DNA of 64,000 nt, taken from assembly GCA_963739085.1 (NCBI GenBank), contig CAVTZA010000023.1, positions 15,940-79,939 on the forward strand, given 5' to 3'. A program made the translations under genes and the position numbers. This document shows, piece after piece, positions 8,937 through 17,824 of this stretch. The stretch comes from DATFQE01 sp963739085. Its GTDB lineage: Bacteria; Actinomycetota; Thermoleophilia; Gaiellales; Gaiellaceae. Position 1 is the first letter of the stretch; every line of letters starts with the position of its first letter. The notes beneath the pieces were generated by a model, which worked only from the letters and a program-made list of their open reading frames with translations, had not been told where the DNA came from and searched no databases.

Positions 8937-9521
8937 GTGAATCGAAACGCGCTCATCCGCCGCGAGCTGCCGCCTCCGCCCGCACGGGTGCTCGAGGTCG
9001 GCTGCGGGAGCGGCGAGCTTGCCCGCGAGCTCGCAGGGGACGGCTACGACGTGGTCGCCGTCGACCCCGATGCGCCCGAAGGCGCGATCTTCCGGCGGAC
9101 GAGGATCGAGGAGCTCGGCGACGAGGGGCCGTTCGAGGCCGCCCTCGCCTCGCTCTCGTTGCACCACGTCCACGATCTGGACGTCGTGATCGCCAAGGTG
9201 CACTCGCTGCTGCGGCCCGGCTCCCCGTTCGTGGTGCGCGAGTTCGCGTGGGATCTCGTGGACGAGCCGACCGCGCGCTGGGACTACGCGAGGCGGGGAC
9301 GCGAGGGCGGCCTCGCCGAGTGGCGGGCCTCGCACGACGACCTGCATGGCTTCGAGGCGCTGCGCGCCGCGCTCGGCGGAGCGTTCGAGGAGCGGACGTT
9401 CGAGCTCGGGCCGTACCTCGCCGAGTACGAGCCAGGCGAGGGCGACGCGGACGAGGAACGACGTCTGATCGCGGCGGGCGAGATCCGCGCGGTCGGCTTC
9501 GTCTACGTCGGCCTGGCGTAG
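8937..9521 (+). CDS. Class I SAM-dependent methyltransferase
   Basis: A 194-residue methyltransferase with motif I VLEVGCGSGEL at residues 15-25, the acidic motif II VVAVDPD, and a post-II segment ALASLSLHHVHD. It binds S-adenosylmethionine; the acceptor is unknown. The start at GTG 8937 (VNRNALIRREL) is chosen because a TAGGCT -10 box lies 7 nt upstream. An in-frame codon further upstream would overlap the divergent gene. The last 19 bp overlap the convergent winged-helix gene. Confidence 0.85.
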   Translation: MNRNALIRRELPPPPARVLEVGCGSGELARELAGDGYDVVAVDPDAPEGAIFRRTRIEELGDEGPFEAALASLSLHHVHDLDVVIAKVHSLLRPGSPFVVREFAWDLVDEPTARWDYARRGREGGLAEWRASHDDLHGFEALRAALGGAFEERTFELGPYLAEYEPGEGDADEERRLIAAGEIRAVGFVYVGLA

Positions 9522-10642
9522 GCGATCTCGCCCGCGCCGAGCCAGTCCGCAAGCTCGCGCACGGCGGCCTTCAGCGCCGGCTTCGCGCTCTTCGGCGCGC
9601 TCGGCTCCCAGTGGACGGCGTTCACGGTCAGGACGCCGGTCTTGCGGTCGAACAGCGGGTCGATGCGGCCGACGAGCTCGTGGCCGTGCAGGAACGGGAG
9701 CACGAAGTAGCCGTACTCGCGCTTGGCCTTCGGCACGTAGATCTCGAGCCGGTAGCGGAAGCCGAACAGCTCCTCGGTGCGGTCGCGGTCGTAGACGAGC
9801 CTGTCGAACGGCGAGAGCAGGGTCGATCGCGGCTCGCCCGGACCGCGCTCGAGCAGTTCGGCGTGGGCCAGATGTCCGCCTGCCAGGCCCTCGACCTCCA
9901 CGGGGAGGAAGCGGCGCTCACGGATCAGCGCTTTCAGCGCCCGCTCGCGGCCGGGCACCCAGCCGTCGAAGACGCGGCCGAGCTCCTTGGCGCGCGCCAC
10001 GCCGAGCCTGCGCAGTTGCCGGTCGAGCACGCGGCGGGCGACCTCGCCGGCCGCGAGCCTCGGCTGGTCCGTGGGGAAGACGCGCTCGGCGAGATCCCAC
10101 AGCCGCTCGTTCCCGTCGCGGCGGGCGATGCCGATCTTGCCGCCGTCCCAGAGCGTCTCGAGCATGATCCCGAGGCTCTTCCCGTCGTTCCAGCCGCCCG
10201 TCTTCCAGGGCAGCTCGGCCCGGTCCTCGAGGTCTCTCGAGCGGAGCGGCCCGCGCCGGCGCAGCTCGCGGAGGATGTAACGCCGGAAGCCCGCGTTGGC
10301 CGCGAGCCACTCGTGGATGTAGTTCGAGCGCGCGTAGGCGCCCCGGGGGTAGCGTCGCATCGTCCCGCGGTGGATCGCGTAGTCGGCGGCCGGGACGATG
10401 TGGGCCCAGTAGTCGAACAGCTCGCGCGTCTCCCAGCGCAGCCGGTCGAGCTCGGCGAGGTCGTAGCCGCCCAGCCGGCTCCAGAGGACGAGGCGCTCGC
10501 TGCGCTCGACCGCGCTCGTCGGGTCCATCTGCAGGCTCCCGAGCCACTCGACGACCTCGAGGATCGAGCGTGGCCGCGGTTCGTCGAGCAGCTGCCCGGC
10601 GACGGCGAGCCGGCGGGCCTCGGCGAGCGAAATCCGGGTCAC
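9503..10642 (-). CDS. Winged-helix DNA-binding protein, YcaQ/AlkX-like
   Basis: A 379-residue protein of the HTH_42/DUF1006 superfamily that includes E. coli YcaQ (AlkX), a DNA glycosylase for interstrand crosslinks. Typical features are the N-terminal SLAEARRLAVAGQ helix, LGSLQMDP near residue 35, the central WETRELFDYWAH, and the C-terminal LLSPFDRLVYDRDRTEELF. It would act on DNA in the cytoplasm. Assignment as a crosslink glycosylase is by family and not certain for this branch. The GTG start overlaps the stop of the upstream DUF885-like gene by four bases, indicating translational coupling. Confidence 0.8.
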   Translation of the reverse strand: MTRISLAEARRLAVAGQLLDEPRPRSILEVVEWLGSLQMDPTSAVERSERLVLWSRLGGYDLAELDRLRWETRELFDYWAHIVPAADYAIHRGTMRRYPRGAYARSNYIHEWLAANAGFRRYILRELRRRGPLRSRDLEDRAELPWKTGGWNDGKSLGIMLETLWDGGKIGIARRDGNERLWDLAERVFPTDQPRLAAGEVARRVLDRQLRRLGVARAKELGRVFDGWVPGRERALKALIRERRFLPVEVEGLAGGHLAHAELLERGPGEPRSTLLSPFDRLVYDRDRTEELFGFRYRLEIYVPKAKREYGYFVLPFLHGHELVGRIDPLFDRKTGVLTVNAVHWEPSAPKSAKPALKAAVRELADWLGAGEIAYARPT

Positions 10643-11775
10643 GCGGCCAGGTCGTCCGGCGTGAGCTGCTCGGCGAGCAGGCGACGGAACCGGGTTGGAT
10701 CGCCGCCGACGAAGCGGCGCGCGAGGGCCGTGCCGGCCGGGTAGCAGATGCCGTACGGCGGCCAGGGATCGTCGAGGTAGAACCTGAGCGCCTTGTCGAC
10801 GACCTCGTCGGGGTCGATCAGCCAGCGGCGCATGTACGGCCGGGCCTCATCGGGCGCGATGCGATCCTCGGCGAGCAGCTGGACGAGGTTGGTGCCGACC
10901 GAGTCCAGGGCCTCCTGGACACCGCGGACCACTGCGCCCGTCTCGGCGTCGTAGGCGATCCCGACGCCGCGCAGGATCTCGGCTCCCACACGGTCGGCCT
11001 CCTCGCCCAGGAGCGCCTCGTGCGCGATCTTGGCGATGCCCTCGGTCACGACCGCCTGCGGCGACGTGAACAGGTACACGGCGAGCTCGTCGCGACCCTG
11101 CTCGGCGATCAGCGGCTCCTTGCAGAGGTGCTCGGTGTGGTGGCCGGGATAGACCTCGTGGGTCACGAGCTCGAACAGCTGTCCGGCCGGGATCGGCAGG
11201 TCCACGTTGACCGAGACCCGCGTGCGCAGGTCGCCCAGGTAGTCGCAGAACCCCGACCACGGCTTGTCGGTCACGAGCTCGAACTCGACGTCGTCGCCGT
11301 CCGGCAGGTCGACGATCGCCGCGGTGCGGTCGCGCAGCTCCGCGGCGAGCGCCTCGAGGCCCGGACCGACGAGCTCGGGTGCGACGAGCTGCGACTCGTG
11401 CCAGACGCGGAAGCGCTCGCGGAGCGGGCCGTCGCCGGGCAGCACCTCCTCGAGCCGTGCGTGGGCGGCGGCGAACTCCTCCTCGGGCACGACCTTCGCC
11501 TCGACCTGGTGGGCGAGGCGGACCTGCTCGGCGTAGGGGATCTCCTCGCCCGCGAACCAGCGGCAGGCCGTCTCCAGCCCGGTCAGCTGCGCGGCGAGCC
11601 AGCTGCGGCGCCGGCCGTCCCGCTCCTCCGAGGCAACCTCGGCGTTGAGCTCCGCCGCCTGCCCGGCGATCCGCTCGTAGGTCGGCGGCGGTTCGGCTTC
11701 GACCTGGGCCCTGAGCTCGTCAGGCCCGCAGTAGCTGTCGATCAGCTCCGGCTGGAGCCGGGCGAAGCGGAGCAC
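10639..11775 (-). CDS. DUF885-like metalloprotein (HExxPGHH)
   Basis: A protein of about 380-390 residues with the diagnostic THEVYPGHHTEH motif (HExxPGHH) that defines DUF885-type putative zinc peptidases. It also has PWSGFCDYLGD and a C-terminal YLDDPWPPYGICYPAG segment. It is probably a cytoplasmic metallohydrolase of unknown substrate. Recognisable sequence (GERYLELVLRF) begins before the GTG at 11775 and extends back to about 11803, into the end of the cystathionine beta-synthase gene. No ATG, GTG or TTG lies in frame there, so the start is uncertain. It is coupled downstream to the YcaQ-like gene. Confidence 0.75.
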   Translation of the reverse strand: MLRFARLQPELIDSYCGPDELRAQVEAEPPPTYERIAGQAAELNAEVASEERDGRRRSWLAAQLTGLETACRWFAGEEIPYAEQVRLAHQVEAKVVPEEEFAAAHARLEEVLPGDGPLRERFRVWHESQLVAPELVGPGLEALAAELRDRTAAIVDLPDGDDVEFELVTDKPWSGFCDYLGDLRTRVSVNVDLPIPAGQLFELVTHEVYPGHHTEHLCKEPLIAEQGRDELAVYLFTSPQAVVTEGIAKIAHEALLGEEADRVGAEILRGVGIAYDAETGAVVRGVQEALDSVGTNLVQLLAEDRIAPDEARPYMRRWLIDPDEVVDKALRFYLDDPWPPYGICYPAGTALARRFVGGDPTRFRRLLAEQLTPDDLAA

Positions 11776-11797
11776 CAGCTCCAGGTACCGCTCGCCG

Positions 11798-13195
11798 CTA
11801 GGTCGCGTCGCGGTGATGAGCGAGGTACTCGAGCAGGTCGGAGCGGGTGAGCATGCCCGCCGGCTTGCCGGCGCTGGCCACCACAACGGCGGGGCTGCCG
11901 TTCGTGAGGGCCGAGAAGACCGTGTCCACCGTCTCATCGGAGTCGACGGCGGCGAGGGGCGGCTGCATCGCGGCGGCGACGTCCTCGTTGAGCGCGTCGG
12001 GGTTCTTGAAGACGCGGTCGAGCAGGCCGCGCTCCTGCAGCGAGCCGACGATGTCGGCAAGCGACTCGGCGGGCTCGTGGCGGACGACGGGGAGCTGGGA
12101 GATGGAGTAGCGCTGCATCAGGTCGATCGCCTGGCCCACCTTCTGATGGGACTCGATTGTTACGAGCTCGGGGAGGCCGGGCTCCTCAGTGTGCTTCGAG
12201 CGAAGCACCTCGGCGACGGTCGGCACCGGGGCGCGGCGCTCGAGGAACCCGTACTCGAGCATCCAGTTGTCGTCGTAGAACTTGGAGAGGTAGGCGCGGC
12301 CGCCGTCGGGGATCAGGGTGACGATCGTGGCGTCGGCGCCGAACCGCTCGGCCACCCTGAGCGCTGCGAACACCGCTGTCCCGCCCGAGCCGCCGACGAG
12401 CAACCCCTCCTCGCGCGCGAGCGCGCGGGCGGTGAGGAAGGAGTCGCGGTCGGAGACCGTGACGTACTCGTCCACCAGGGTCGGGTCGTACGTCTGCGGC
12501 CAGAAGTCCTCGCCGATGCCCTCGACGAGGTAGGTGTGCACCTCGGGCGAGCTGTAGATCGAGCCCTCCGGGTCGGCGCCGACCACGAGCAGCTCTGGCT
12601 TCTGCTCCTTCAGGTAGCGCGCGGTGCCCGAGATCGTCCCACCCGTCCCGACCGAGATGACGAAGGCGTCGATCTCTCCGCCCGTCTGCTCCCAGATCTC
12701 CGGGCCGGTGGTCGCGTAGTGCGTGTCCGGATTGGCGTCGTTGGAGTACTGGTCGGGCTTGTAGGCGCCCGGGATCTCCTCGGCCAGGCGGTCGGAGACG
12801 TTGTAGTAGCTCTCGGCCGACTCCGGCGGGACGGCGGTGGGGCAGATCACGACCTCGGCGCCGTACGCGCGGAGCAGCGAGATCTTCTCCTGGCTCATCT
12901 TGTCGGGCATCACGAAGATGCAGCGGTAGCCCTTGATCGCCGCCGCGATGGCGAGGCCCACGCCCGTGTTTCCCGAGGTCGGCTCGACGATCGTGCCGCC
13001 CGGCCTGAGCTTCCCCTCGCGCTCGGCCTTCTCGATCATGCGCATGCCGATCCGGTCCTTCACGGAGCCGCCCGGGTTCATGTACTCGAGCTTGGCGACG
13101 ACGGTGGGCTCGACGCTCTGCGCGACCTTCTGGAGCCGGACGAGCGGCGTGTTTCCGACGAGGTCGAGAAGGGTCGGGTACTCGCGCCGCGACAC
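11798..13195 (-). CDS. cbs: Cystathionine beta-synthase with CBS domain pair
   Basis: A 465-residue PLP enzyme. The catalytic fold-II domain carries the Schiff-base lysine in GGSVKDR (residue about 46), the substrate loop TSGNTG, and the phosphate loop GTGGT. A Bateman module of two CBS domains (about 345-465) follows, as in actinobacterial and eukaryotic CBS rather than plain CysK. It condenses serine with homocysteine to cystathionine. Cysteine synthase activity is the main alternative. The GTG start lies 6 nt after a TAAGCT -10 box. With metB it would form a transsulfuration pair, though the two genes are 4 kb apart. Confidence 0.9.
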   Translation of the reverse strand: MSRREYPTLLDLVGNTPLVRLQKVAQSVEPTVVAKLEYMNPGGSVKDRIGMRMIEKAEREGKLRPGGTIVEPTSGNTGVGLAIAAAIKGYRCIFVMPDKMSQEKISLLRAYGAEVVICPTAVPPESAESYYNVSDRLAEEIPGAYKPDQYSNDANPDTHYATTGPEIWEQTGGEIDAFVISVGTGGTISGTARYLKEQKPELLVVGADPEGSIYSSPEVHTYLVEGIGEDFWPQTYDPTLVDEYVTVSDRDSFLTARALAREEGLLVGGSGGTAVFAALRVAERFGADATIVTLIPDGGRAYLSKFYDDNWMLEYGFLERRAPVPTVAEVLRSKHTEEPGLPELVTIESHQKVGQAIDLMQRYSISQLPVVRHEPAESLADIVGSLQERGLLDRVFKNPDALNEDVAAAMQPPLAAVDSDETVDTVFSALTNGSPAVVVASAGKPAGMLTRSDLLEYLAHHRDAT

Positions 13196-13201
13196 CGCGC
13201 A

Positions 13202-13207
13202 AGCTTA
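13202..13207 (-). promoter_or_regulatory. Leaderless -10 box of cbs
   Basis: TAAGCT on the minus strand, 6 nt before the GTG at 13195. The rest of the 147-bp gap to purH holds a GC-rich run near 13289-13306 but no convincing terminator or gene. Confidence 0.45.
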
Positions 13208-13342
13208 GTCGCCGTCACAGATCCGGCACGAAGCCGTAACCATCCGTGCGTCCGTCCGAACTAGGCTCACACGCGGGGGAGGAACATGAGGGGGCCCCCG
13301 GGGGGAAGCCCAGCGACGGGGCTCATCGCATGGCCGGAACGG

Positions 13343-14881
13343 TCAGTGTCTGAAATGACGGCGGTGGGTGAAGACCATCGCGGCGCCCGCCTCGCGCACC
13401 GCGGCCACCACCTCCTCGTCGCGCTTCGAGCCGCCCGGCTGGATGATCGCCGCCACGCCCGCGTCGAGCGCGGCCTTCGGGCCGTCGGCGAAGGGGAAGA
13501 ACGCGTCCGACGCCAGCGAGGCACCCTCGAGCGAGTGGCCGAGCTCGCGCGCCTTCTCGACTGCCAGTCGCACCGCGTCCACGCGGCTCATCTGCCCTGC
13601 GCCGATCCCGATCGTGCGCAACCCCTTCACCAGCACGATCGCGTTCGAGCTCACGTGCTTGCACACCCGCCACGCGAAGAGCAAGTCGCCCCAGACCGTC
13701 TCGTCCGGCGAGCCGGACACGGCCTCCATGCCCTGCCGGTCCTCGACGCTCCAGTCGCGGTCCTGCACGAGCAGCCCGCCGAGGACGCGCTTGTAGTCCC
13801 GCTCTCCGGCGTCGAACCGCCGCCGCTCACGGTCGACCAGGATGCGCGTCGCCGGCTTCTCCCGTAACGCGTCGAGCGCGCGCTCCTCGAACCCCGGCGC
13901 CGCCAGCACCTCGACGAACTGCTCCGCGATCCGCTCCCCGAGCTCGCCGGCGACCGGTCGGTTCAGCGCGACGATGCCGCCGTACGCCGACTGCGGGTCG
14001 GAGGCCAGCGCGTGCTCGTACGCCTCCTCGATCGAGCCGCCGAGGGCGACACCGCACGGGTTCGCGTGCTTCACGATCGCGCACGCCGGCAGCGTGAACT
14101 CGAGCAGCAGCGACCGCGCAGCCGAGAGGTCGTTGAGGTTGTTGAACGAGAGCTCCCTCCCGTGTACCTGCTCCACCCGCGACAGCACGTGCCGCCGCGC
14201 GTTCGCCTCCGCGTAGAAGGCGCCGCGCTGGTGCGGGTTCTCGCCGTAGGGCAGCTCGGCGACCTTGACGAAGCTCGGAACGAAGCGGTCCGGGAACACC
14301 TCGACGTCGGAGAACCACGCCGCGATCGCCGCCTCGAAGGCTGCGGTCGCCGAGAATGCCTCGGCGGCCAACTCGCGACGCGTGCCGAGCGACACGGCGC
14401 CGTCCTCGCGGAGCTGCCGCAGCACCTCGCCGAAGCGCTCGCGGCGGCAGAGCGGGATCACGTGCGCGAAATTCTTGGCCGCGCCGCGCAGCATCGACGG
14501 CCCGCCGATGTCGATCATCTCCACGGCCTCCTCCTCGCGGACGCCGTACCGGCCGACGATCTGCGTGAACGGGTAGAGGTTCACGCAGACGAGCCCGAAC
14601 GGCCTGATCCCGCGGCGATCGAGGGCCTCCAGGTCGTCCGGGTGGTCGTGGCGCGCGAGGATCCCGGCGTGGATGTTCGGGTGGAGCGTCTTCACCCGCC
14701 CGCCGAGGAGCTCGGGGACCTCGGTCAGCTCGTCCACGCGGGTGACCTCGAGGCCGAGGCTCTCCAGGAACGCGGCCGTGCCGTCGCTGGCGACGAGCTC
14801 CACGCCGAGCTCGGCGAGGCCCGGTCCGAGCTCGTCCAGCCCGGCCTTGTCGTAGGCCGAGATCAGCGCGCGGCCGATCAC
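13343..14881 (-). CDS. purH: Bifunctional AICAR transformylase / IMP cyclohydrolase
   Basis: A 512-residue enzyme for the last two steps of IMP synthesis. The N-terminal cyclohydrolase domain (about 1-200) starts RALISAYDKAGLDELG and includes RVKTLHPNIHAGIL. The C-terminal transformylase domain carries the catalytic Lys-His in IVKHANPCG (about residue 270) and RTIGIGAGQMSRVD near the end. Length and order match the family. The GTG start overlaps the purN stop by four bases, so purM-purN-purH is a tightly coupled operon. Confidence 0.97.
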   Translation of the reverse strand: MIGRALISAYDKAGLDELGPGLAELGVELVASDGTAAFLESLGLEVTRVDELTEVPELLGGRVKTLHPNIHAGILARHDHPDDLEALDRRGIRPFGLVCVNLYPFTQIVGRYGVREEEAVEMIDIGGPSMLRGAAKNFAHVIPLCRRERFGEVLRQLREDGAVSLGTRRELAAEAFSATAAFEAAIAAWFSDVEVFPDRFVPSFVKVAELPYGENPHQRGAFYAEANARRHVLSRVEQVHGRELSFNNLNDLSAARSLLLEFTLPACAIVKHANPCGVALGGSIEEAYEHALASDPQSAYGGIVALNRPVAGELGERIAEQFVEVLAAPGFEERALDALREKPATRILVDRERRRFDAGERDYKRVLGGLLVQDRDWSVEDRQGMEAVSGSPDETVWGDLLFAWRVCKHVSSNAIVLVKGLRTIGIGAGQMSRVDAVRLAVEKARELGHSLEGASLASDAFFPFADGPKAALDAGVAAIIQPGGSKRDEEVVAAVREAGAAMVFTHRRHFRH

Positions 14882-15420
14882 GCCGAGATCAGCTCCCTGA
14901 CGACGGTGGGGAGGAGCCGGTGCTCGACCGCCTGCACGCGCTCGCGCAGCGACTCGACCGTATCGCCGTCGCGCACCGGGACGGCTTCCGCCTGGATGAC
15001 GGCGCCCGTGTCGATCCCCTCGTCGACGTAGTGCACTGTCGCCGCCGTCTCCGGCACGCCGGCCGCGAGCACGTCCTCGATCGGGTGCGCGCCCGGGAAG
15101 GCCGGCAGGGGTGCCGAGTGCGTGTTGATGATGCGGCCCGCGAAGCGGTCGAGGAAGCTCGGCCGCAGCAGGTGCATGTACCCGGCGCAGACGACGAGCT
15201 CGACGTCGTGGCCGGCGAGCCAGTCGGCCATCGCGGCATCGCGCTCGTCCCGCCCGGGGTAAGCGTCCAGCTCGAAGACCGCCGCGGGCACCCCTGCGCG
15301 CTCGGCCCGCGCGAGCGCGTGTGCGCCGGCCCGGTTCGAGGCCACCGCGACGACCGGAAGCCCCGCGTCCAGGAGCGCCTGGAGGTTCGTTCCCTCCCCA
15401 CTGACGAGCACCCCGATCAC
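14878..15420 (-). CDS. purN: Phosphoribosylglycinamide formyltransferase
   Basis: A 180-residue 10-formyltetrahydrofolate-dependent GAR transformylase. The N-terminal VLVSGEGTNLQALLDA binds GAR phosphate. The active-site asparagine and histidine are in INTHSAPLPAFPG and the aspartate in VHYVDEGIDTG, giving the standard Asn-His-Asp set. The start is the GTG at 15420, which overlaps the purM stop by four bases. The 3' end overlaps the purH start by four bases. Confidence 0.96.
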   Translation of the reverse strand: MIGVLVSGEGTNLQALLDAGLPVVAVASNRAGAHALARAERAGVPAAVFELDAYPGRDERDAAMADWLAGHDVELVVCAGYMHLLRPSFLDRFAGRIINTHSAPLPAFPGAHPIEDVLAAGVPETAATVHYVDEGIDTGAVIQAEAVPVRDGDTVESLRERVQAVEHRLLPTVVRELISA

Positions 15421-16328
15421 GCAGCGACGATGCGCCCGATCCGTAGTCCGTTGCCGGCGTCGCGCTCGGGCACGACGGCCGCGTAGCCGATGCCGAGGTT
15501 GAACACGCGCCGAAGCTCGTCCTCCTCGACGTGCTGCGCGAGCCAGCCGAAGACCGGAGGCCGCTCCCAGGCGTCCCAGTCGAGCTGGGCCTCGAGCCCG
15601 TCGGACAGGACGCGCGAGAGGTTGCCGAGGATCCCTCCGCCGGTCACGTGGGCGAGCGCACGGACGTCGGCCCGCGAGCGCAATGCGCGGACCTCCTCCA
15701 GGTAGAGCCGCGTCGGAGCGAGCAGGTCCGGGCCGTCGTAGTCGTCGGACTCGAGCAGCCGGCGGACGAGCGTGAAGCCGTTCGCGTGCACCCCCGCGGA
15801 GGGCAGCCCGAGCACGACGTCGCCCGCCTCGACCCTCGAGCCGTCGACGAGGAGCTCCGGGTCGACGATGCCGACGCACGTGCCCGCGAAGTCGAGCTCG
15901 CGGTCGCGGTAGATGTCGGGGAGCTCTGCGGTCTCGCCGCCCAGGAGCATGCAGCCTGCGGCTCGGCAGATCTCCGCGGCGCCCTCGACGAGCTCGGCGA
16001 CCTCCTCCAGGTCGATCGCGCCGGCGGCGACGTAGTCGAGCAGGAAGAGCGGCTCGGCTCCTGTCGTGAGGACGTCGTTGATGCAGTGTGCGGCAAGGTC
16101 GGCGCCGCAGGCCTTCAGCTTCCCGCGCGCACGCGCGAGGATCAGCTTCGTGCCGACGCTGTCGGTGGAGGCGGCGAGGATGCGCCCGTCGTCCAGCCGG
16201 CAGAGCCCCGCGAACGCGCCGAAGCCCGTCGTTCCGGTCGACTCGACGGCTGCCCGTAGGCGTTCGACGACCGCCTCGCCCTTCGCGATCGAGACCCCGG
16301 CCGACTCGTACGTCCGAGCCTCCGCCAC
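15417..16328 (-). CDS. purM: Phosphoribosylformylglycinamidine cyclo-ligase
   Basis: A 303-residue AIR synthetase, slightly shorter than the usual 340. It has the ATP-binding STDSVGTKL, the metal site CINDVLTTGAEPLFLLDY, GGETAELPDIY and HVTGGGILGNLSRVL in the expected order. It closes the imidazole ring of FGAM to AIR in de novo purine synthesis. It is the first gene of the purM-purN-purH operon. The GTG start sits 8 nt after a TAGACT -10 box. Confidence 0.95.
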   Translation of the reverse strand: MAEARTYESAGVSIAKGEAVVERLRAAVESTGTTGFGAFAGLCRLDDGRILAASTDSVGTKLILARARGKLKACGADLAAHCINDVLTTGAEPLFLLDYVAAGAIDLEEVAELVEGAAEICRAAGCMLLGGETAELPDIYRDRELDFAGTCVGIVDPELLVDGSRVEAGDVVLGLPSAGVHANGFTLVRRLLESDDYDGPDLLAPTRLYLEEVRALRSRADVRALAHVTGGGILGNLSRVLSDGLEAQLDWDAWERPPVFGWLAQHVEEDELRRVFNLGIGYAAVVPERDAGNGLRIGRIVAA

Positions 16329-16336
16329 CGCGCGCG

Positions 16337-16342
16337 AGTCTA
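16337..16342 (-). promoter_or_regulatory. Leaderless -10 box of purMNH operon
   Basis: TAGACT on the minus strand, 8 nt before the purM GTG. The same hexamer, with CTAGACTCG context, precedes purL, the head of the other purine operon. Confidence 0.5.
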
Positions 16343-16539
16343 GTGGGGAAGCACGACGGCCGTCCGGTAGGGACTGGCTTCGCGATGGGCCGCTGTGCCG
16401 CAGGGCCGCGCTGGACGGCGCGAGGCTGCGTCCTCGGTCGCCCCACGCTACGCGTCTCAGTTACACGGACGCTCCCTGCGTCCTTGCCTCGCACCACCCA
16501 TCGCACCCCTGCGGCGAGGCCCCATCCCGAAACCAGTCC

Positions 16540-16545
16540 TACACT
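16540..16545 (+). promoter_or_regulatory. Leaderless -10 box of ctaG-like gene
   Basis: TACACT, 6 nt before the GTG at 16552. I see no clear -35. The rest of the 223-bp gap from purM shows no gene or strong hairpin. Confidence 0.5.
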
Positions 16546-16551
16546 CGTCCT

Positions 16552-17373
16552 GTGGCCCAGCTCGCGCTTCCACTGGTCGCGGCCGTCATGTACGGGCTGC
16601 GCGCGCGAACGCTCCGCCGCCGCGGGACGCCTGTTGCGGGTTGGCGCATCGCCTCGTTCGCGGGCTCGCTCGTGGCCTTCGCGGTCGCGCTCTCACCGCC
16701 CATGGACTACCGCGCCGACGAGCTCTTCAGCTTCCACATGATCCAGCACATCCTGCTGGGCGACCTCGCCCCGCTCCTGTTCGTGCTCGGCCTCACAGGC
16801 CCGTTGCTGCGGCCGCTGCTCGCACTCAGGCCGATCGCCGCGCTCAAGTTCCTGGCCCACCCGCTGGTGGCGTTGCCGCTCTGGACGCTCAACCTCTACA
16901 TCTGGCACCTGCCCTTCCTGTACGACGGCGCAGTGCGGCACGACGGCATCCACGCGCTCGAGCATCTCTGCTTCTTCACTGCGGGAGCGCTGATGTGGGC
17001 GGCGGTGATCGAGGTGCTCCCCGGCCCGGCATGGTTCGGGACCACGGCGAAGTTGGGCTACATCGTCTCCGTCCGCCTGCTCGAGACCGTGCTCGGCAAC
17101 GTCTTCATCTGGGCGGGTTCGCCGATCTACGGCGTCTACGACGACGGCTCCCGGCTCTACGGGCTCTCGCCGGTCCGCGACCAGGCGCTCGCCGGGACGG
17201 TGATGATGATCTACGGCTCGATCGTCACCCTCGGCGCGATCGCATGGCTGTTCCTGCGTTGGGGCGCGGAGAGCGAGCTGCGCCAGCAGCTCGTCGAGCA
17301 GGGCGTGGATCCGAGCACCGCGAGCAGGGCCGTCAGATACGGCAGAGGAGAGGAACTCCTTCACCGACGCTGA
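16552..17373 (+). CDS. CtaG-like (caa3_CtaG) membrane protein, putative cytochrome oxidase assembly factor
   Basis: A 273-residue integral membrane protein with about six or seven hydrophobic segments and the histidine pattern of the caa3_CtaG family: FHMIQHILLGDLAP in one helix, NLYIWHLPFLYDG and HALEHLCFFTAGAL in the next ones. Family members help assemble the copper centre of caa3-type cytochrome oxidase, although no oxidase genes are in this window. Its C-terminus is a soluble tail (LRQQLVEQGVDPSTA). GTG 16552 is chosen from the TACACT box. The VOC gene follows within 20 bp on the same strand. Confidence 0.8.
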   Translation: MAQLALPLVAAVMYGLRARTLRRRGTPVAGWRIASFAGSLVAFAVALSPPMDYRADELFSFHMIQHILLGDLAPLLFVLGLTGPLLRPLLALRPIAALKFLAHPLVALPLWTLNLYIWHLPFLYDGAVRHDGIHALEHLCFFTAGALMWAAVIEVLPGPAWFGTTAKLGYIVSVRLLETVLGNVFIWAGSPIYGVYDDGSRLYGLSPVRDQALAGTVMMIYGSIVTLGAIAWLFLRWGAESELRQQLVEQGVDPSTASRAVRYGRGEELLHRR

Positions 17374-17391
17374 ACCCGGGGGCACCGCAAG

Positions 17392-17811
17392 GTGCGCTCA
17401 ACCGGTATCCACCACCTGGACATCGTCGTCTCGTCGATCGAGCGCAGCCTGCCGTTCTACCGGGAGCTGCTCGGGCCGATCGGCTGGCATGGGCACGGCG
17501 AGGTCGAGGGCGAGCGCGGCGAGACGATCCACTACCTCACCGGCCCCGGGAGCTCGCTCGGCCTGCGGGAGGCGACGACGGCGTCCGAGGGCGCCTACGA
17601 CCGTTACCGCGTCGGTCTCCACCACATCGCGTTCGAGGTCGGCTCTCGCGCCGCGGTCGACGAGCGCGCCGAGTGGATGCGCGCCCGCGAAGTCCGCATC
17701 GAGAGCGAGCCGCGGCCCTACTGGTACGAGCCGGGATACTACGCCGTCTTCTTCTACGACCCCGACGGGCTGAAGCTCGAGCTCGTCCACGTTCCGGCAC
17801 ACGCCGCCTGA
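17392..17811 (+). CDS. VOC-family (glyoxalase/bleomycin-resistance fold) protein
   Basis: A 139-residue single VOC module pair. Metal-ligand positions typical of glyoxalase-like proteins are visible: IHHLDIVV near the start, LHHIAFEV at the middle and YDPDGLKLELVHVP at the end. Substrate and reaction are unknown; lactoylglutathione-lyase-type or dioxygenase activity are both possible. It lies 18 bp after the CtaG-like gene and 13 bp before the small membrane protein, so the three are probably one transcript. Confidence 0.8.
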   Translation: MRSTGIHHLDIVVSSIERSLPFYRELLGPIGWHGHGEVEGERGETIHYLTGPGSSLGLREATTASEGAYDRYRVGLHHIAFEVGSRAAVDERAEWMRAREVRIESEPRPYWYEPGYYAVFFYDPDGLKLELVHVPAHAA

Positions 17812-17824
17812 CGAAAGGAGCCTC

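Noticed and set aside
13286..13360. Possible leader peptide (MRGPPGGSPATG) with a GGGGGAGG ribosome site between purH and cbs.
   Set aside because: It runs antisense into purH, has no attenuator-like hairpins or regulatory codons, and the GC run alone explains the apparent ribosome site.
16329..16551. Possible small RNA or riboswitch in the gap between purM and the CtaG-like gene.
   Set aside because: Apart from the two -10 boxes I could find no stable hairpin, conserved purine-riboswitch core or terminator in it.
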